From: Rhodanobacter glycinis
Lineage (GTDB): Bacteria; Pseudomonadota; Gammaproteobacteria; Xanthomonadales; Rhodanobacteraceae
Length of the DNA: 64,000 nt
Direction of reading: 5' to 3'
NCBI RefSeq assembly: GCF_900114325.1
Contig: NZ_FOSR01000005.1
Location: forward strand, 1 to 64,000
Part shown: piece by piece, positions 55,331-64,000 of the stretch
Layout: each line of letters begins with the position of its first letter
How positions within the stretch are numbered: the first letter of the stretch is position 1
The notes under the pieces: generated by a model
Seen by the model: only the letters and a program-made list of their open reading frames with translations
Told to the model about the DNA's origin: nothing
Database searches by the model: none
Program-made: the position numbers and the translations under genes

Positions 55331-55864
55331 ATGAAGCCTGTCCGTGCCCCTGTCGTTGCCGTCGTCGCGTGGCTGACGATGTTTGCGGTCTTTGGCGGTT
55401 TTGCACACGCGCAGGGCCGGGCGGAGCGTGGGGGCGGTGGGCGCGAGGTGTACTGCGCCAGCAACGACAACCGTGGAACGCGTTGCCAGATGCCGTGGCG
55501 CGATTCGGTGCTGGCGCAACAGATGTCGCATGCGGCGTGTGTCGAAGGCGAAACCTGGGGGCGCGACCCGTACAGCGTCTGGGTGAAAGGCGGCTGTCGC
55601 GGCAATTTTCGTGACGCTCGCGCCTTTGGCTGGCCGGGCGGCGACCATCGTCGAGGCGACGATCGTGAGGTGTACTGCGCCAGCAACGACAGTCGCGGCG
55701 CGCGCTGCCAGGTACCATGGCGCCATGCCGAGTTGTCGAGGCAGATGTCCGATGCGCCGTGCATCGAGGGTCAGACCTGGGGCAGCGACCGCTATTCCGT
55801 GTGGGTGAAGAAGGGCTGCCGCGGCCAGTTCCGCGAAGCACGTGGTGGCTATCGGCATTGGTGA
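55331..55864 (+). CDS. Secreted protein with two DUF3011 repeats
   Basis: A 177-residue exported protein: signal peptide (VVAVVAWLTMFAVFGGFAHA) then two tandem copies of one ~55-residue unit. The copies share REVYCASND, then RGxRCQxPW, MSxAxCxEGxTWGxDxYSVWVKxGCRGxFRxAR, with four conserved Cys each. DUF3011 is a short Cys-rich domain found in secreted proteins of Xanthomonadales; its function is unknown. ATG 55331 (MKPVRAP) has GAGG 6 nt upstream; 55316 is an alternative. Internal duplication is obvious. Confidence 0.88.
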   Translation: MKPVRAPVVAVVAWLTMFAVFGGFAHAQGRAERGGGGREVYCASNDNRGTRCQMPWRDSVLAQQMSHAACVEGETWGRDPYSVWVKGGCRGNFRDARAFGWPGGDHRRGDDREVYCASNDSRGARCQVPWRHAELSRQMSDAPCIEGQTWGSDRYSVWVKKGCRGQFREARGGYRHW

Positions 55865-55975
55865 TGCCGGCTCGGGCGAACGCGCCGGGCGGGGCGCTGG
55901 GCTGGGGCGCGGGGTGCTAAGATTGCAGGTCTTTCCTCCCGTTTCCCGAGGGCCACGGCCCGGAGTTCCAAGCGC

Positions 55976-57745
55976 ATGCGCACGCATTACTGCGGTCTCA
56001 TCGACGAGACGCTTATCGGCCAGACCGTCATCCTGTGCGGCTGGGTCAACAAGATCCGCCTGCAGGCCCACGTGGCCTTCGTCGACCTGCGCGACCACGA
56101 AGGCCTGGCACAGGTGGTGGTGGAGCGCGACAACGCCGATGCCTTCGCCGTGGCCGGCGAGCTGGGCTACGAGTATTGCGTGCGCGTCACCGGCACGTTG
56201 CGCAAGCGGCTTTCGGTCAACGACAAGCTGAAGACCGGCACGGTCGAGCTGGTCGCCGACAAGGTCGAGATCCTCAATGCCGCGAAGGACCTGCCGTTCG
56301 CGCTGCACGAGAATCCGAACGAAGACATGCGGATGACCTACCGCTACCTCGACCTGCGTCGCCCGGAAATGCAGGCGATGATGCGCAAGCGCACGGCGTT
56401 GGTGCGCAGCTTGCGCCGTTATCTGGACGAGCGCGGTTTCCAGGATATCGAGACGCCGATCCTGACCAAGGCCACGCCGGAAGGCGCGCGCGACTACCTG
56501 GTGCCCAGCCGCGTGCATGCCGGCCAGTTCTATGCGTTGCCGCAGTCGCCGCAGCTGTTCAAGCAGATCCTGATGATGGCCGGTTTCGATCGCTACTACC
56601 AGATCGCGCGCTGCTTCCGCGACGAGGACTTGCGCGCCGACCGCCAGCCCGAATTCACCCAGCTCGACCTGGAGTTCGCCTTCGTCGAGGAAAAGGACGT
56701 GCAGGACTTCGTGGAGGCATTGATCCGCCACGTGTTCAAGGAAGTGCAGGGCGTCGAGCTGGATCCCGCCTTCCCGCGCATGACCTGGGCTGAGGCGATG
56801 CGTCGCTTCGGCTCGGACAAGCCGGACCTGCGCATTGCGCTGGAGCTGGTCGATGTGGCCGATGCGCTGAAGCAGGTCGAATTCAAGGTGTTCGCCGAGC
56901 CGGCCAACGATCCGGCCGGTCGCGTCGCCGCCTTGCGCGTGCCGGGTGCAGCCACGTTGAGCCGCAAGGAGATCGACGGGCTGACCGAATACGTCGCCCG
57001 TTACGGCGCCAAGGGCCTGGCCTGGATCAAGGTGGACGATCTGGCCAAGGGCCGCGAAGGCGTCAGCTCGCCGGTGGCGAAGTTCCTCGACGATACGGCG
57101 CTGGATGCCGTGCTGAAGGCGACCGCCGCGCAGTCCGGCGACATCGTGTTCATCGGCGCCGGCAAGTGGAAGGCAGTCACCGATTTCATGGGCGCGTTGC
57201 GCCTGAAGGTGGCCAAGGATCGTGGCCTGGTCGAAGACGGCTGGAAGCCGCTGTGGGTCACTGACTTCCCGATGTTCGAGTACGACGAGGAAGAGCAGCG
57301 CTACGTCGCCCTGCATCATCCGTTCACCGCGCCGAAGATCGACGATATCGCCGACCTGAAGACCCATGCCGCCACCGCGGTCAGCCGCGGCTACGACATG
57401 GTGCTCAACGGCAACGAGATCGGCGGCGGCTCGATCCGTATCCATCGTCCGGAGATGCAGAGCGCGGTGTTCGAATTGCTCGGCATCGGCGCGGAAGAAG
57501 CCGAGGCGAAGTTCGGCTTCCTGCTGAAGGCGCTGAAGTTCGGCGCGCCGCCGCATGGTGGCCTGGCCTTCGGCATCGATCGCATCGCCGCGCTGATGGC
57601 GGGTACCGAGTCGATCCGCGACGTGATCGCCTTCCCCAAGACCACCAGCGCGCAGGACCTGATGACCGATGCGCCTTCGCCGGTAGGCAACGCACAACTC
57701 AAGGAGCTGCATGTGCGCGTGGCCGGGGAAACGCCGGAGCATTGA
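55976..57745 (+). CDS. aspS: Aspartate--tRNA ligase
   Basis: A 589-residue class-II synthetase, the bacterial-type length. Begins [20 protein letters not shown] with an OB-fold anticodon-binding domain ([20 protein letters not shown]), class-II motif 2 [18 protein letters not shown] and motif 3 [13 protein letters not shown], and the bacterial GAD insertion in the middle. It charges tRNA-Asp; the HVAFVDLRD segment of non-discriminating versus discriminating types was not resolved. It follows fmdB and the DUF3011 gene in the same orientation. Confidence 0.97.
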   Translation: MRTHYCGLIDETLIGQTVILCGWVNKIRLQAHVAFVDLRDHEGLAQVVVERDNADAFAVAGELGYEYCVRVTGTLRKRLSVNDKLKTGTVELVADKVEILNAAKDLPFALHENPNEDMRMTYRYLDLRRPEMQAMMRKRTALVRSLRRYLDERGFQDIETPILTKATPEGARDYLVPSRVHAGQFYALPQSPQLFKQILMMAGFDRYYQIARCFRDEDLRADRQPEFTQLDLEFAFVEEKDVQDFVEALIRHVFKEVQGVELDPAFPRMTWAEAMRRFGSDKPDLRIALELVDVADALKQVEFKVFAEPANDPAGRVAALRVPGAATLSRKEIDGLTEYVARYGAKGLAWIKVDDLAKGREGVSSPVAKFLDDTALDAVLKATAAQSGDIVFIGAGKWKAVTDFMGALRLKVAKDRGLVEDGWKPLWVTDFPMFEYDEEEQRYVALHHPFTAPKIDDIADLKTHAATAVSRGYDMVLNGNEIGGGSIRIHRPEMQSAVFELLGIGAEEAEAKFGFLLKALKFGAPPHGGLAFGIDRIAALMAGTESIRDVIAFPKTTSAQDLMTDAPSPVGNAQLKELHVRVAGETPEH

Positions 57746-57753
57746 GGAAGCGG

Positions 57754-57784
57754 GTCTCATTCCGATCATTCATCGGAATGAGAC
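57754..57784 (+). terminator. Perfect 13-bp hairpin after aspS
   Basis: GTCTCATTCCGAT (57754-57766) and ATCGGAATGAGAC (57772-57784) form a perfect stem around CATTC, 8 bp beyond the aspS stop. There is no T-tract, so it could be Rho-assisted or an RNA-stabilising structure between aspS and the hydrolase gene. Confidence 0.55.
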
Positions 57785-57821
57785 TATGGTGATGTCGCCG
57801 GCTTCTTCCTGACCCTTTCCC

Positions 57822-58466
57822 ATGACCGACCACATCATCCTGCTGCATGGCTTGTGGATGCGCGGTTTCGCGCTGTCGATGCTGCATCGGCGGTTGATCG
57901 AGGCCGATTTCCGCGTGCATCGCTTTGATTACCTCAGCGTGGCGGCGCAGCAGGAGCGCATCCTGCAGCGCCTGCAGGAGCAGATGGTCGAGCTGGCCGA
58001 CGGCGGCCATGCGGTGCACCTGGTCGGTCACAGCCTGGGCGGCCTGCTGGCGCTGCGCGTCTGTGCCGAACATGCCGATGAACTGCCGCCGGGGCGCATC
58101 GTCTGCCTGGGCTCGCCGCTCAAGGGCAGTGCCGCCGCGCGCCGTTTTGCCGGGCTCGGGCGGGGTGGCGAGGTGTTGCTGGGGAACAATCGCGAGTTGC
58201 TGGAGCATGGCTTCGAACGCTGGGACGATCCGCGCGAACTGGGCGTGATCGCCGGCTGCACACCGCTCGGGCTGGGCGCCATGCTGGGCCAGGTGGAAGG
58301 CCAGCATGACGGCACCGTGGCGGTGGAGGAGACCCGCTTGCCCGGGTTGACCGACCACTGCGTGATGGATACCAGCCATACCGGCCTGTTGTTCTCGCAG
58401 GACGTGGCGCGGCAGGTGACGCGATTCCTGCACAGCGGCGGATTCGAGCACCCGGGCTCGATCTGA
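57822..58466 (+). CDS. Lipase-like alpha/beta hydrolase
   Basis: A 214-residue cytoplasmic hydrolase. Oxyanion HG motif in LLHGLWMRG, nucleophile Ser71 in LVGHSLGGLLAL (GxSxG) and a catalytic His in MDTSHTGLLFS. It looks like the small 'PGAP1/lipase_2' type hydrolases conserved next to aspS or yebC in Xanthomonadales. The substrate is unknown, perhaps a lipid ester. No signal peptide. Confidence 0.9.
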   Translation: MTDHIILLHGLWMRGFALSMLHRRLIEADFRVHRFDYLSVAAQQERILQRLQEQMVELADGGHAVHLVGHSLGGLLALRVCAEHADELPPGRIVCLGSPLKGSAAARRFAGLGRGGEVLLGNNRELLEHGFERWDDPRELGVIAGCTPLGLGAMLGQVEGQHDGTVAVEETRLPGLTDHCVMDTSHTGLLFSQDVARQVTRFLHSGGFEHPGSI

Positions 58467-58540
58467 GCCCGGTTTGCCGTTGCGGGCCCGGATTGAAGTA
58501 AAATCGCCGGCTTGTCCCATAGCCAGCCGCAGGAATTCCC

Positions 58541-59260
58541 ATGGGTAGAGGCCCGTCCATCGAAGGCCGCAAGAATGCCGAAGACGCCAAGCGCGCCAAG
58601 GTGTTCACCAAGCTGATCCGCGAGATCACCGTCGCGACCCGCTCCGGCGTGGCCGATCCGGCCGGCAATCCGCGCCTGCGCGCGGCCATGGACAAGGCCC
58701 TGGCCGCCAACATGACCAAGGACACCATCGAGCGCGCGATCAAGCGCGGCTCCGGTGCCGATGGCGGCGCCGACATGCAGGAACTGCGCTACGAGGGCTA
58801 CGGCCCGGCCGGTATCGCGCTGATCATCGACTGCTTCACCGACAACCCCACCCGCACCGTGGCCGACGTGCGCCACGCGCTGACCCGGCATGGCGGCAAT
58901 CTCGGCACCTCCGGCTCGGTGGCGTTCCAGTTCACCCGTTGTGGCGAGCTGGTATTCGCCACCCGCGGCGACGAGGCGGCCGAGGAGAAGGTGCTGGAAG
59001 CAGCCTTGGAGGCCGGTGCCGACGACGTCGTCAACGAACATGGCGAAAGCACGGTGCTGTGCGCGCCGGAAGATTTCGAGACGGTGCAGCAGGCGCTGTC
59101 CGCGGCGGGGCTGGAATCCGAACACGCCGGCGTGAGCATGCGTCCGAACAACCGCGTGGCCGTACCCGAGGATGCGCAGGAAACATTGGCCACGCTGCTC
59201 GAGAAGCTCGACGCGCTGGACGATGTCAGCGAGGTCTACCACAACGCCTTGCTGACGTGA
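58541..59260 (+). CDS. yebC: YebC/PmpR family protein (transcriptional regulator / translation factor TACO1 type)
   Basis: A 239-residue protein starting MGRGPSIEGRKNAEDAKRAKVFTKLIREI, then GADMQELRYEGYGPAGIALII and NKRTV-like NPTRTVADVRHALTRHGGNLGTSGSV. YebC-type proteins act as transcriptional regulators and also relieve ribosome stalling at proline stretches. The gene precedes ruvC, its conserved neighbour in many bacteria. The start is fixed by the family-typical MGRGP sequence. Confidence 0.95.
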   Translation: MGRGPSIEGRKNAEDAKRAKVFTKLIREITVATRSGVADPAGNPRLRAAMDKALAANMTKDTIERAIKRGSGADGGADMQELRYEGYGPAGIALIIDCFTDNPTRTVADVRHALTRHGGNLGTSGSVAFQFTRCGELVFATRGDEAAEEKVLEAALEAGADDVVNEHGESTVLCAPEDFETVQQALSAAGLESEHAGVSMRPNNRVAVPEDAQETLATLLEKLDALDDVSEVYHNALLT

Positions 59261-59350
59261 TGCAGGCACGCACGGGACTTCGGGTCTAGGATGCCGGGAC
59301 GGAAAAGGTGGCTGCACGGCCCCGTTTCCCGTCACGCATCCGACTGGACC

Positions 59351-59917
59351 ATGAAGATGTCGTCTCCCATCGCGCCCGCCGTGTCCATACCCCGGGCCGC
59401 ACGCATCATCGGCATCGATCCCGGCAGCCAGCGCACCGGGGTGGGCATCCTCGACGTCGACGAGCGCGGCAAGCTGTCGCATGTCTTCCATACGGCGCTG
59501 GTCGTGGCTGGCGAAGCCAGCTTTCCGCTGCGCCTGAAACGCATTTTTGACGAACTGAGTGACATCATCGGCGCCCATCGGCCGGACGAGTGCGGCATCG
59601 AGCGCGTTTTCATGGCGCGCAATGCCGATTCGGCCCTGAAACTGGGGCAGGCACGCGGGGCCGCGATCTGCGCGGTGGTCAGCCAGGGGATCGTGGTGCA
59701 CGAATACGCAGCGACGGAAGTGAAGCAGGCGGTGGTGGGCAGTGGTCGTGGCGACAAAAGCCAGGTGCAACACATGATCGGCGTGCTGCTCGGCCTGAAA
59801 GGCCCGTTGCAGGCCGACGCTGCCGACGCGCTCGCGATCGCGGTGACGCACGCGCATACGCGCGCCAGCCTGGGCCGCGTGGGCATTCCGCGCACGGCCT
59901 GGAGGCGTGGCCGATGA
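59351..59917 (+). CDS. ruvC: Crossover junction endodeoxyribonuclease RuvC
   Basis: A 188-residue Holliday-junction resolvase. Catalytic acidic residues are in [16 protein letters not shown] (Asp), [23 protein letters not shown] (Glu) and the final [16 protein letters not shown] (Asp pair). It cuts four-way junctions in concert with RuvAB. The start at 59351 (MKMSSPIA) is a compromise; 59357 is also possible. The stop overlaps the ruvA start (ATGA), indicating coupling. Confidence 0.96.
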   Translation: MKMSSPIAPAVSIPRAARIIGIDPGSQRTGVGILDVDERGKLSHVFHTALVVAGEASFPLRLKRIFDELSDIIGAHRPDECGIERVFMARNADSALKLGQARGAAICAVVSQGIVVHEYAATEVKQAVVGSGRGDKSQVQHMIGVLLGLKGPLQADAADALAIAVTHAHTRASLGRVGIPRTAWRRGR

Positions 59918-60513
59918 TCGGCCGGCTGCGCGGTACGCTGCTGTCGAAGCAGCCACCGGCCTTGCTGGTGGAGGTGGGCGGCGTCGGCTACGAAGTGGAA
60001 GCGCCGATGTCCACCATCTACGACCTGCCGGGTATTGGCCAGGAAGTGATCCTGCTTACCCATCACGCGGTGAAGGAAGACAGCGTGGCGCTGTACGGCT
60101 TCCTGCGCGAGGGCGAGCGCGTGTTGTTCCGCAATCTGCTGAAGGTCTCGGGCATCGGCGCGAAGATCGCGCTGGCGGTGTTGTCCGGCGTGTCCACCGA
60201 GCATTTCGCGCGACTGGTGCAGGCCGGCGACGTGGTCGCGCTGACCAAGATCCCCGGGATCGGCAAGAAGACCGCCGAACGCATCGTGGTGGAATTGCGT
60301 GATCGCGTGGAGGGCATGGCCACGAGCCTGCCTGGCGCTTCCGGCATGCCCGGCGGCGCACCACTGGACGCCGCCGGCGAAGCCACCGTGGCATTGCAGC
60401 AACTCGGCTACAAGCCGGTCGAGGTCACCCGCTTGGTGCAGAAGGTCGCCGCCGATGGCGACAGCGCCGAAACCATCATTCGCAAGGCATTGCGTGCCGC
60501 ACTCGGCACCTGA
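59914..60513 (+). CDS. ruvA: Holliday junction branch-migration protein RuvA
   Basis: A 199-residue protein beginning [10 protein letters not shown], with the helix-hairpin-helix DNA-binding motifs ([18 protein letters not shown] and [19 protein letters not shown]) and a C-terminal RuvB-contacting domain ([21 protein letters not shown]). ATGA overlap with ruvC. In most gammaproteobacteria ruvB follows directly; here the next gene, 14 bp downstream, is kup, so ruvB has been displaced elsewhere. Confidence 0.97.
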   Translation: MIGRLRGTLLSKQPPALLVEVGGVGYEVEAPMSTIYDLPGIGQEVILLTHHAVKEDSVALYGFLREGERVLFRNLLKVSGIGAKIALAVLSGVSTEHFARLVQAGDVVALTKIPGIGKKTAERIVVELRDRVEGMATSLPGASGMPGGAPLDAAGEATVALQQLGYKPVEVTRLVQKVAADGDSAETIIRKALRAALGT

Positions 60514-60527
60514 GCCACGGGATACCC

Positions 60528-62450
60528 ATGAGCGAACAGGCAAAGACGGACCAGCCGGCGCAGGCCGCCAGTGATGGCGACGTCCTGCACGGCAGCAAGA
60601 AGGCATTGATTCTCGGCGCGGTCGGCGTGGTGTTCGGCGACATCGGCACCAGCCCGCTGTACACCATGCACGAAACCTTCCTGCCCGAGCACGGCCTGCA
60701 TCCGTATCCGAGCACGGTGCTGGGCATTCTGTCGCTGGTCACCTGGTCGCTGATCATGGTGGTGGCGGTGAAGTACGTCAGCCTGGTGATGCGCGCCGAC
60801 AACAAGGGCGAGGGCGGCATCATGGCCTTGATGGCCCTGGCCCAGCGCGCCAGCGGCAGTTCCGTGCACATGCGCCGGCTGGTGGTGCTGATGGCGGTGC
60901 TGGGCGCGGCGCTGTTCATTGGCGATGGCGTGATTACCCCATCCATTTCGGTGCTGTCGGCGGTGGAAGGCGTGAAGGTGGCTGCGCCACAGATGGAGCA
61001 TCTGGTGGTGCCGGTCACGGTGGCCGTGCTGCTGGGATTGTTCTGGCTGCAGCGCCATGGCACCGCCAAGGTGGGCGCGCTGTTCGGCCCGGTGATGGTG
61101 TTGTGGTTCTTGAGCCTCGGTGCGATCGGCGTGTGGAACATCTTCCAGGCGCCGGGCGTGTTGCGGGCGCTGAACCCGTGGTACGCGGTGGAGTTCTTCA
61201 TGACCCACGGCCGCACCTCGATCCTCGCGCTGGGTTCGGTAGTGCTGTGCGTCACCGGCGCCGAGGCGCTGTACACCGACATGGGCCATTTCGGCCGTTT
61301 CCCGATCCGTGCCGCGTGGTTCGGCTTCGTGATGCCGGCCTTGCTGCTCAATTACTACGGGCAGGGCGGGCTGCTGCTGGCGCATCCCGAGGCGATCGCC
61401 AATCCGTTCTATCACGCGGTGCCGGGCTGGGCTCTGTACCCGATGATCGCGCTGGCCACGCTGGCCACGGTGATCGCTTCGCAGGCGGTGATCTCCGGCG
61501 CGTTCACGGTGACGCGGCAGGCGATCCAGCTGGGTTTCGTGCCGCGCATGCAGGTGGTGCACACCTCGCGCGAGGCGATCGGGCAGATCTTCCTGCCGTG
61601 GGTGAACCGTTCGCTGATGATCACGGTGATCCTTACTGTCATCTTCTTCGGTTCGTCCAACGCGCTGGCCGGCGCCTATGGCATCGCGGTGACCGGCACG
61701 ATGGCGATCGATACCACGCTGACCATGATCGTGGCGCGGCGCATGTGGCACTGGAACCGTGCGGTGGTGATCCTGACCGCGATCGTGCTGCTGACCATCG
61801 ACCTCAGTTACTTTGGCGCCAATACGCTGAAGATTCCCGATGGCGGCTGGTTCCCGCTGGTACTGGGCGTGGCGATGTTCGTGATGATGACCACCTGGCG
61901 TCGCGGCCGCGAGCTGGTGGTGCGCGAGATCAAGCAGGGCGGTTTGGCGTTGGCGCCGTTCATCGAGAACATCAGCGAGCATCCGCCACTGCGCGTGCCG
62001 GGCACGGCGGTGTTTCTCACCGCCAACCAGGAGGCGGTGCCGCACGCATTGCTGCACAACCTCAAGCACAACAAGGTGTTGCACGAGCGTAACGTGCTGT
62101 TGACGGTGGAAGTACTGGAAACGCCGGTGGCCGATTCGGAGGAGCGCATCAAGATCGAGGATCTGGGTGGCGAGTTCTACGGCCTGGAGTTGCGCTTCGG
62201 CTTCGCCGAGGACCCGAACGTGCCCTTGGCGCTGTCGCAATGCGCGCGCGGCGGGCTGCCGTTCGACATGATGGACACCACCTTCTTCCTGTCGCGCGAG
62301 AATATCGTGGCCGATGCGCGGCGCCCCGGCATGGCGCTGTGGCGCGACAAGCTGTTCGCCTTCCTGTCGCGTAATGCTTTGCCCGCCACGGCTTTCTTCC
62401 AGATTCCAGGCAACCGGCTGATCGAGCTGGGTGCGCAGGTGGAAATCTAG
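60528..62450 (+). CDS. kup: KUP family potassium:proton symporter, copy 1
   Basis: A 640-residue transporter with a 12-span membrane domain. KUP signatures: GAVGVVFGDIGTSPLYT, RADNKGEGGIMALMALAQR, GDGVITPSISVLSAVEGVK, TGAEALYTDMGHFGR and AVTGTMAIDTTLT, followed by a ~150-residue cytoplasmic C-terminal part. It imports K+ driven by the proton gradient. Only 14 bp separate it from ruvA. A second, diverged copy begins 127 bp downstream. Confidence 0.96.
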   Translation: MSEQAKTDQPAQAASDGDVLHGSKKALILGAVGVVFGDIGTSPLYTMHETFLPEHGLHPYPSTVLGILSLVTWSLIMVVAVKYVSLVMRADNKGEGGIMALMALAQRASGSSVHMRRLVVLMAVLGAALFIGDGVITPSISVLSAVEGVKVAAPQMEHLVVPVTVAVLLGLFWLQRHGTAKVGALFGPVMVLWFLSLGAIGVWNIFQAPGVLRALNPWYAVEFFMTHGRTSILALGSVVLCVTGAEALYTDMGHFGRFPIRAAWFGFVMPALLLNYYGQGGLLLAHPEAIANPFYHAVPGWALYPMIALATLATVIASQAVISGAFTVTRQAIQLGFVPRMQVVHTSREAIGQIFLPWVNRSLMITVILTVIFFGSSNALAGAYGIAVTGTMAIDTTLTMIVARRMWHWNRAVVILTAIVLLTIDLSYFGANTLKIPDGGWFPLVLGVAMFVMMTTWRRGRELVVREIKQGGLALAPFIENISEHPPLRVPGTAVFLTANQEAVPHALLHNLKHNKVLHERNVLLTVEVLETPVADSEERIKIEDLGGEFYGLELRFGFAEDPNVPLALSQCARGGLPFDMMDTTFFLSRENIVADARRPGMALWRDKLFAFLSRNALPATAFFQIPGNRLIELGAQVEI

Positions 62451-62467
62451 AAGTCCAGAAGTGAGGT

Positions 62468-62533
62468 AAGAGGAGTGAGGAGTGAGAGAAAGCCTGCGGG
62501 ATTTACCGCCTTCTCTCACTTCTCACTCCTCTT
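62468..62533. repeat. Inverted repeat between the two kup genes
   Basis: AAGAGGAGTGAGGAGTGAGA (from 62468) faces TCTCACTTCTCACTCCTCTT (ending 62533), an almost perfect ~24-bp stem with a 17-nt loop. It contains internal GAGTGAG direct repeats and could end or stabilise the first kup mRNA. Confidence 0.75.
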
Positions 62534-62577
62534 CACTCACTCCCCGCTTTTTCACGCGTCCCGCCAAGCCCGCCCCC

Positions 62578-64000
62578 ATGTCCACTCTCGACAAGTCCGC
62601 CAGCCAGTCGCATCCGCGTCTTGCCGCGCTCGCTTTGGGCGCGATCGGCGTGGTTTACGGCGATATCGGCACCAGCCCGCTCTACACCTTGCAGACCACG
62701 TTGAGCCACGACGGCATGCGGCCAACGCCGGCGAGCATCTTCGGTGTGCTGTCGCTGATCTTCTGGGCACAGATCATCGTGGTGTCGCTGAAATACATGG
62801 TGTTCATCATGCGCGCCGACAACAAGGGCGAAGGCGGCATCATGGCGCTGATGGCGCTGGCGCAGCGCTGCGTACGCGAGCAGCCGCGCCTGCGCTGGGT
62901 GCTGCTGACGCTGGGCATCTTCGGCGCGGCATTGTTCTACGGTGACGGCGTGATCACGCCGGCGATCACCACGCTTGGCGCTGTCGAAGGCGTGAAGGTG
63001 GCAGCTCCGGGCATGGCGCACTGGGTGGTGCCGGTGACGGTCGTGGTATTGCTGCTGCTGTTCGCGATGCAGCGTTACGGTACGGCGCGGGTCGGCCGGA
63101 TATTCGGCCCGGTGATGGTGCTCTGGTTCGTGGCGATCGCCGTATTCGGCGTGCGCATGATCGTGCGCAACCCGGAAGTACTGTGGGCGCTGGATCCCTG
63201 GTACGGGGTGCGCTTTTTCCACACGCATGGATTGCAGGCCTTCATTTCGCTGGGTGGCGTGGTGCTGGCGTTGACCGGCGCCGAGGCGTTGTATGCCGAC
63301 ATGGGCCATTTCGGGAAACGGCCGATCCGGCTGGCGTGGTTCGGCTTCGTGCTGCCGGCGCTGGTGCTCAACTATTTCGGCCAGGGCGCCATGCTGCTGG
63401 AACATCCGGCGGCGGTGGACAATCCGTTCTTCAAGATCGTGCCGCACGCGTTGTTGTACCCGATGATCGGGCTGGCCACGGCGGCGGCGGTGATCGCCTC
63501 GCAGGCGGTGATTTCCGGTGCGTTCTCGATGACGCGAGAAGCGATGTCGCTGGGTTATTCGATGCGTATGCCGGTGGTGCATACCTCGCGCGAAATGTCT
63601 GGCCAGGTATTCGTGCCCTGGGTCAACAGTTTCCTGCTGGTCATGGTGCTGCTGGCGGTGGTCGGCTTCCGCAGTTCGGACAGCCTCAGCGCGGCGTATG
63701 GCATTGCGGTGACCGGCACGATGGCGATCACCACCCTGCTGGCCCTGGTGGTGGCACGCCGCCAGTGGCACTGGAACGGCGTCGTGGTCGTGCTGGTGGG
63801 GGCGGTGCTGCTGACGATCGACCTGTCGTTCTTCGGCGCCAACCTGATCAAGATCGACCACGGCGGCTGGTTCCCGCTGGTGCTGGGACTGGGTGTGTTC
63901 GTGCTGATGACCACCTGGCGCAGGGGGCGCGAACTGGTGGTGCGCGGAATCCGGCAGGGTGGACTGGCACTGGCGCCGTTCATCGAGAACATCAGCGAGC
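62578..64000 (+). CDS. kup: KUP family potassium:proton symporter, copy 2 (cut by window edge)
   Basis: 474 codons to the window end with no stop. MSTLDKSASQSHPRLAALAL, then GAIGVVYGDIGTSPLYT, RADNKGEGGIMALMALAQR, YGDGVITPAITTLGAVEGVK and TGAEALYADMGHFGKRP. It is a paralogue of the preceding gene (both contain LVVRxIxQGGLALAPFIENISE near their ends), with clear differences in the loops and N-terminus, so this is an old tandem duplication rather than a recent copy. Confidence 0.95.
   Translation, partial: MSTLDKSASQSHPRLAALALGAIGVVYGDIGTSPLYTLQTTLSHDGMRPTPASIFGVLSLIFWAQIIVVSLKYMVFIMRADNKGEGGIMALMALAQRCVREQPRLRWVLLTLGIFGAALFYGDGVITPAITTLGAVEGVKVAAPGMAHWVVPVTVVVLLLLFAMQRYGTARVGRIFGPVMVLWFVAIAVFGVRMIVRNPEVLWALDPWYGVRFFHTHGLQAFISLGGVVLALTGAEALYADMGHFGKRPIRLAWFGFVLPALVLNYFGQGAMLLEHPAAVDNPFFKIVPHALLYPMIGLATAAAVIASQAVISGAFSMTREAMSLGYSMRMPVVHTSREMSGQVFVPWVNSFLLVMVLLAVVGFRSSDSLSAAYGIAVTGTMAITTLLALVVARRQWHWNGVVVVLVGAVLLTIDLSFFGANLIKIDHGGWFPLVLGLGVFVLMTTWRRGRELVVRGIRQGGLALAPFIENISE

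Noticed and set aside
55295-57769. Long antisense frame covering aspS and the DUF3011 gene
   Set aside because: Shadow of aspS; no domain, no start context.

Overview
The window is about 64 kb of GC-rich chromosome (by eye around 63-65% GC) with typical gammaproteobacterial housekeeping genes. The gene content and order (pilS divergent from sucCD, bioA, glutamine-dependent nadE, bamD, rluD, pgeF, clpB, yebC-ruvC-ruvA, tandem kup, many TonB-dependent receptors) suggest the Xanthomonadales, most likely a Rhodanobacteraceae member such as Dyella, Rhodanobacter or Luteibacter. That placement rests on family recognition, not on a database search. I saw no rRNA, tRNA, CRISPR array or prophage.

Region 1 (1-8.5 kb) is accessory in character: the 3' end of an IS110-type transposase, a palindromic repeat, a lytic-transglycosylase-like lipoprotein bracketed by two diverged copies of one ~150-bp segment, small hypotheticals, a DinB protein, an HExxH protein, CsbD, an M3 peptidase, a DUF4287 protein, a membrane protein and a CBS protein. 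Region 2 (8.6-20.7 kb) holds regulator/enzyme pairs (AraC with SDR, TetR with FadL), a probably frameshifted XRE regulator, a Skp/OmpH chaperone, an M14 peptidase, an LMW phosphatase, a degenerate RsgA-like GTPase preceded by a 14-codon open frame with a perfect Shine-Dalgarno sequence, a 170-bp palindromic element, YciI, TrmO and a META/DUF4377 protein.

Region 3 (20.7-29.1 kb) is a carbohydrate locus: TonB receptor, divergent LacI repressor, GH3 glucosidase and MFS sugar transporter. Three near-identical 14-bp palindromes (TGACAGCGCTGTCA type) overlap the receptor and GH3 promoters, so uptake across the outer membrane, periplasmic hydrolysis and inner-membrane import look like one LacI regulon. 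Regions rich in palindromic repeats follow (29.1-29.9, 33.9-34.1, 35.4-35.5, 37.2-37.6 and 40.3-40.8 kb).

Region 4 (29.9-44.9 kb) is core genome: pilS, sucCD, bioA, nadE, bamD, rluD, pgeF and clpB with a sigma32-like promoter. Inside it sits a two-gene insertion of lower GC content: an M15-like peptidase without signal peptide, translationally coupled to a lipoprotein. This could be a peptidoglycan-hydrolase effector with its immunity protein.

Region 5 (44.9-55.9 kb) contains a FecI/FecR/STN-TonB receptor signalling module, a VirK/YbjX-like gene, gamma-glutamyltransferase, and another TonB receptor whose promoter overlaps two abutting perfect MetJ boxes (AGACGTCT twice), followed by FmdB and DUF3011 proteins. 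Region 6 (55.9-64 kb) carries aspS, a lipase-like hydrolase, yebC, ruvC, ruvA and two tandem kup potassium transporters; the second runs off the end of the window.
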